From contig DNPJ01000126.1 in the NCBI GenBank assembly GCA_003501485.1, forward strand, positions 1 to 7,363: 7,363 bases of DNA, written 5' to 3'. The position numbers were made by a program, and so were the translations under genes. Below the pieces are notes generated by a model that worked only from the letters and a program-made list of their open reading frames with translations, searched no databases and was not told the origin of the DNA. Below are positions 4,059-7,363 of the stretch, piece after piece; positions within the stretch are counted from its first letter, which is position 1; each line of letters opens with the position of its first letter. The DNA is from Bacillota bacterium (GTDB lineage: Bacteria > Bacillota_I > Bacilli_A > RFN20 > CAG-826).

Positions 4059-5819
4059 CTAATGAACATCTTTCATCTTTTCAACTATATTTTTTGCTAC
4101 ATCTATTGGCACAAGTTGAGATAATTCTTCCTCAGTCGCATTCATTAATAGATCGAGAGTTGGATATTGTTTTAAAATAACTTCTTTTCTTTTATCGCCA
4201 AGTCCTTTTATATCATCGAGTATTCCTTTTTTATAATTTTTATTTCTTTTTTGATGATGAAAAGATATTGCAAATCTATGAACTTCATCTTGCATTCTAA
4301 CCAAAAGAAAAAACAAATTCTTTTTATCATCCAAAGGATAAATATGACCATCTTTATCGATTAATCCTTTTGTTTGGTGCCGATCATTTTTAAATAAACC
4401 ATACACAGGTATAGTCACATTAATCTCTTCTAATGCACTTATTGCAGCGTGGACTTGTCCAAGCCCTCCATCTGTAAGAATTAAATCAGGAAATTGTTCA
4501 TTGTTTTCTTTTAAACGATTATAACGTCTTTTAATTACTTCTTTCATCGATGAATAATCATCGCGTTTTTCACTCGATTCAATATTGAATTTTCTATACA
4601 TTTTTTTCAATGGTTCACCATTAATAAAGGCTACCATAACGCCAACAGAACTATCTCCTTGAAGATGAGAATTATCAAATAATTCGATATGATATGGTGT
4701 TTTAATGTTTAATAAATTTCCTAAATCTTCAATTAATGAAAGGTTATCATCGCTTAATCTAGCGCTCATGAAATGATTATCTAGTTCTTGTTTTGCGTTT
4801 GCAGCCGCGATTTGAAGTATATCAAGCAATTTACCTTTGCTAATTGAAATAACATCGACATTATAGATTTCATTAACATTTTCTTTAAGATTATCAATAT
4901 TAGCGACAATCTCTTTAGGAAGAGAGTGACTTTGATAATAATGAAGTATCATGTCAATTACTTGCTCGTTTATATCCCCAAATTGCTCAACAATAAAGGT
5001 GTTTTTACCTAATAACTGTCCATTTCGATATGTCAAAAGAGCGAGTGATATATAACCGTCTCTTGAAGAAAAAGCAAAAAAATCTCTCGCTATTTTATCT
5101 GTGCTTTCAACATTTTGTTTATCAAGAATATGTTTAATTGCTAATAAAATTTGTTTATATTCATTTGCTTTTTCAAACTCATAATTATTTGAAAACGCAA
5201 GCATCTTTTCTTTAACGTCTTTTTCAATCTTAGGATTGTTACCTTCTAGAAACGATTTTATTTCATTGAATAAATTTTTATATACATTTTCATCAATTTT
5301 GTTAATGCATGGAGCAAGACACGTTCCAAGATGATAATAAAGACATGGAGTTGATGGAACACTTTTGCATTTTCTTAAAGGGAAAATTTTGTTTAAAAGA
5401 TTAATAACTTCATATGCATACGTGCTAGTTGGAAATGGTCCAAAATAATAATAATCTTTGTTTTTTTCATCGCGAGATATTTTTAAAAACGGGTCGCCCT
5501 TCTTTTTTAAAGCGATATATGGATAATGTTTATCATCTTTAAGAAGAATATTATATCTAGGGTAATATTTGTGTATGAGATTTTCTTCAAGAAGAAATGC
5601 TTCTTTTTCTGTCTTGGTAATGATGTATTCAAAATGGTCAACGTTCATAGCCATTTTTTGCACCTTTCCCACTTGTGGACGAAGAAAATATTGGCTTACT
5701 CTTTTATATAAGTCTTTAGCTTTTCCAACATAGATAATGTTATCATCTTTGTCGTGCATTAAATAAACACCGCTTTTATGGGGGATTAAAGGTATAGCTA
5801 TTTTAACTTTTTCAGTCAT
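4059..5819 (-). CDS. uvrC: UvrABC excinuclease subunit C
   Basis: UvrC makes the 3' and 5' incisions around bulky DNA lesions after UvrA/UvrB loading in nucleotide excision repair. At 586 aa it has the usual length and all domains. The N-terminal GIY-YIG nuclease (about 14-92) has GVYL (17-20), YVGKAKDLYKR (30-40, catalytic Arg40) and EEN (78-80). A Cys cluster C151, C159, C167, C171 fits the [4Fe-4S] ligands reported for UvrC. The UvrB-binding UVR motif lies at about 197-232. The RNase H-like nuclease (about 245-525) has FDNSHLQG (D382), LTDGGLGQ (D450) and DEVHRFAISFH (H514), the expected acidic/His triad. Helix-hairpin-helix DNA-binding repeats follow (about 533-583). Its ATG lies inside the end of mutS2 (8-base overlap) with no good Shine-Dalgarno, so translational coupling is likely. 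Many Bacillota carry trxA between mutS2 and uvrC; it is absent here. Confidence 0.98.
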   Translation of the reverse strand: MTEKVKIAIPLIPHKSGVYLMHDKDDNIIYVGKAKDLYKRVSQYFLRPQVGKVQKMAMNVDHFEYIITKTEKEAFLLEENLIHKYYPRYNILLKDDKHYPYIALKKKGDPFLKISRDEKNKDYYYFGPFPTSTYAYEVINLLNKIFPLRKCKSVPSTPCLYYHLGTCLAPCINKIDENVYKNLFNEIKSFLEGNNPKIEKDVKEKMLAFSNNYEFEKANEYKQILLAIKHILDKQNVESTDKIARDFFAFSSRDGYISLALLTYRNGQLLGKNTFIVEQFGDINEQVIDMILHYYQSHSLPKEIVANIDNLKENVNEIYNVDVISISKGKLLDILQIAAANAKQELDNHFMSARLSDDNLSLIEDLGNLLNIKTPYHIELFDNSHLQGDSSVGVMVAFINGEPLKKMYRKFNIESSEKRDDYSSMKEVIKRRYNRLKENNEQFPDLILTDGGLGQVHAAISALEEINVTIPVYGLFKNDRHQTKGLIDKDGHIYPLDDKKNLFFLLVRMQDEVHRFAISFHHQKRNKNYKKGILDDIKGLGDKRKEVILKQYPTLDLLMNATEEELSQLVPIDVAKNIVEKMKDVH

Positions 5820-7363
5820 CTTTTAGTTTTACGATAGTAGCGCCACTACCACCATCATAATATCCTCCATAATGGTATTCTTTAACAAAACTGCATTTCT
5901 TCAAGTAGTCATGAACCGCTTTTCTTAAAGCTCCGGTACCCATGCCATGGATAATTCTTACGCTTGAGAAGTTTTTAATTCGTGCATCATCAAGATATTT
6001 AGAAAGCTTTTCAATGCCTTCGTCAACATGTTCACCAATTAAATTGAGTTCAAGCCCAACATCTGCTTTGCTTGAAACCATTTCATCAATATTATTTTTT
6101 CTGATTTTTGCCATAGAAAAACTATTAGGCATATTAATTTTCGTTACTTTGTTTAAAGTAGTCTTAAGGTTCATTCCATCTAATGTCATTACTTCAATTT
6201 TTTCTCCTTTAATCGAAGTAACTCTTCCTTTAAGTCCAATTGATGTTTCGACATAATCATTTATTTTAATTGAATCATCGATTTCTTCATCATCTTCTTT
6301 AAATAATTCCTTATGCAATTCTTTGAGTTCTTTTTTAGCGGCGATTAAATCATTTTGCTTTAAATGAGGGTCGTTGATAATTCTTAATATTTTATTAATT
6401 TTTTCATCAGCGTCACTAAGCATTTTTTCTTTCGTTTCGTTGACATCACTTAAAAGACTTTCTTTTTTCTTATCAAGGACTTTTGTTTGATAAGATAAAT
6501 CCTTTTCTTTTGAAATAATGTTCTTTTCTCTTTTTTTAAGGTCTTCTTGAATATTTTCATTTTCGCGAAGAACATTATTTAATTTATCAAGCACATCATT
6601 AACAGATCGCTTTTTAGATTTGTTTAAATATTTTTTTGCGGATTCTATAACATTATCATCAAGATGATATCGTTTTGCCATTTCAAGGCCATAACTTCTA
6701 CCAGGAAAGCCGACTTTAAGAACATATGTTGGTACGAGTTTTTTATCATCAAATACCATCATTGCATTAACGACATTATCTCTTCTATAAGCATATTCTT
6801 TCATTGCTTCAAAATGAGATGAAATAATTCCAAAACATTTTTTATCGAGTAAAAAATCGCTTACTGCAACCGCAATCGCTTCACCTTCGTTAGGTGAAGT
6901 TCCTGTTCCTAGTTCATCTAAAAGAACTAAATCATTTTTAGTAACGAAATATGTAATTGTAGACAAATTTGCTATATGCGCTGCAAAAGTCGACAAATTG
7001 TCGCTAAGAGATTGGTTATCACCTATATCGGCGTATATTCTTGGGAAAAATGAGAGCGTTGCGCCGCTAGAAGTTGGAAGCGGAATAGCCATTTGGTTCA
7101 TCATAACCATTAAGCCAAGCGTTTTAAGAGCAATTGTTTTTCCCCCAGCATTTGGGCCAGAAATAATAATAAGACGAGTATTTTCATCTAGATGAAACGA
7201 ATTTGGAACAACTTTATTTTTATCAATTAATGGATGTCTAGCATTTTTAATATCAATAATGCGTTCATCAACTAAAGTAGCAACAAAGCAATCGTGTTGA
7301 ATTCCATACATCGCCTTTGCAGAAACAAAGTCTAATTTTGTTATGATCCTTGCGTTATTTATT
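5812..7363 (-). CDS. mutS2: MutS2 (endonuclease / branched-DNA or ribosome-associated ATPase), 5' end outside window
   Basis: The frame stays open past the ATG at 7311 to the right edge (INNARIITKLDFVSAKA before it), so that ATG is internal and roughly a third of the protein is missing. In the visible 516 residues: the ATPase with Walker A GPNAGGKT (69-76), a conserved STFAAHI (124-130) and Walker B LVLLDELGTGTSPNEG (145-160); a long charged coiled coil (about 250-355); a KOW/SH3-like strand region (about 367-406); and a C-terminal Smr domain (about 434-513) with LNLIG (439-443) and HGMGTGALR (472-480). The first Smr motif, often LDLRG, reads LNLIG, so its Asp and Arg are absent; this variant may lower nuclease activity. 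MutS2 suppresses homologous recombination and, in Bacillus subtilis, acts in rescue of collided ribosomes. TGA stop overlapping uvrC by 8 bases. Confidence 0.97.
   Translation of the reverse strand, partial: INNARIITKLDFVSAKAMYGIQHDCFVATLVDERIIDIKNARHPLIDKNKVVPNSFHLDENTRLIIISGPNAGGKTIALKTLGLMVMMNQMAIPLPTSSGATLSFFPRIYADIGDNQSLSDNLSTFAAHIANLSTITYFVTKNDLVLLDELGTGTSPNEGEAIAVAVSDFLLDKKCFGIISSHFEAMKEYAYRRDNVVNAMMVFDDKKLVPTYVLKVGFPGRSYGLEMAKRYHLDDNVIESAKKYLNKSKKRSVNDVLDKLNNVLRENENIQEDLKKREKNIISKEKDLSYQTKVLDKKKESLLSDVNETKEKMLSDADEKINKILRIINDPHLKQNDLIAAKKELKELHKELFKEDDEEIDDSIKINDYVETSIGLKGRVTSIKGEKIEVMTLDGMNLKTTLNKVTKINMPNSFSMAKIRKNNIDEMVSSKADVGLELNLIGEHVDEGIEKLSKYLDDARIKNFSSVRIIHGMGTGALRKAVHDYLKKCSFVKEYHYGGYYDGGSGATIVKLKDD

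Noticed and set aside
5526..7195. Several plus-strand frames of 61-104 codons opposite uvrC and mutS2
   Set aside because: They are antisense shadows of strongly conserved genes; likewise the plus frames at 1723-1908 and 2592-2801.
7309..7311. ATG as the start of a 499-residue MutS2
   Set aside because: The frame remains open upstream to the window edge with conserved-looking LDFVSAKA, so the ATG is internal.
1..7363. CRISPR arrays, insertion sequences, integrases, riboswitches
   Set aside because: No spaced direct-repeat array, transposase or integrase frame, or recognisable riboswitch element was found on either strand.

Overview
The window is A+T-rich DNA (about 30% G+C by eye) with every recognisable gene on the minus strand, so transcription runs from the right edge to the left. 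Proteins end at TGA (mutS2, the HNH-like gene) or TAG (uvrC, fic), and Trp is coded by TGG, so the standard bacterial code is in use and code 4 is excluded. Low G+C, a MutS2 gene directly followed by uvrC, and a class III Fic protein suggest a low-G+C Bacillota or a Mycoplasmatota-type lineage that keeps the standard code (for example relatives of Acholeplasma or of gut Bacilli). I cannot name a species.

Right half (about 3.9-7.36 kb) is a housekeeping DNA-repair block. A MutS2 gene without its 5' part overlaps a complete uvrC by 8 bases, and a tRNA-Arg(UCU) gene with its own promoter and an intrinsic terminator follows. MutS2 acts on recombination intermediates, branched DNA or stalled ribosomes, and UvrC makes the dual incisions of nucleotide excision repair. 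Sequence and layout indicate co-transcription.

Left half (1-3.9 kb), beginning at the tRNA 3' end, is accessory in character. Moving left from the tRNA there are: about 800 bases without an intact gene, holding what look like two decayed reading frames; a complete gene fusing an N-terminal Bro-N-like (phage antirepressor-type) domain to a class III Fic AMP-transferase; a 238-base gap with a possible 31-codon frame; a divergent HNH/His-Me-finger-like protein with no ATG start; an 80-residue repeat protein with a near-perfect ribosome binding site and a strong terminator; and an atypical macro-domain protein running off the left edge.

The most unusual signals are the Bro-N/Fic fusion, a 9-bp perfect inverted repeat just ahead of it that recurs (23 of 25 bases) inside its Bro-N coding region, and the grouping of Fic, HNH-like and macro genes beside a tRNA. 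The last suggests a small defence or mobile-element-derived island, but no integrase, att duplication or known multi-gene defence system is visible.
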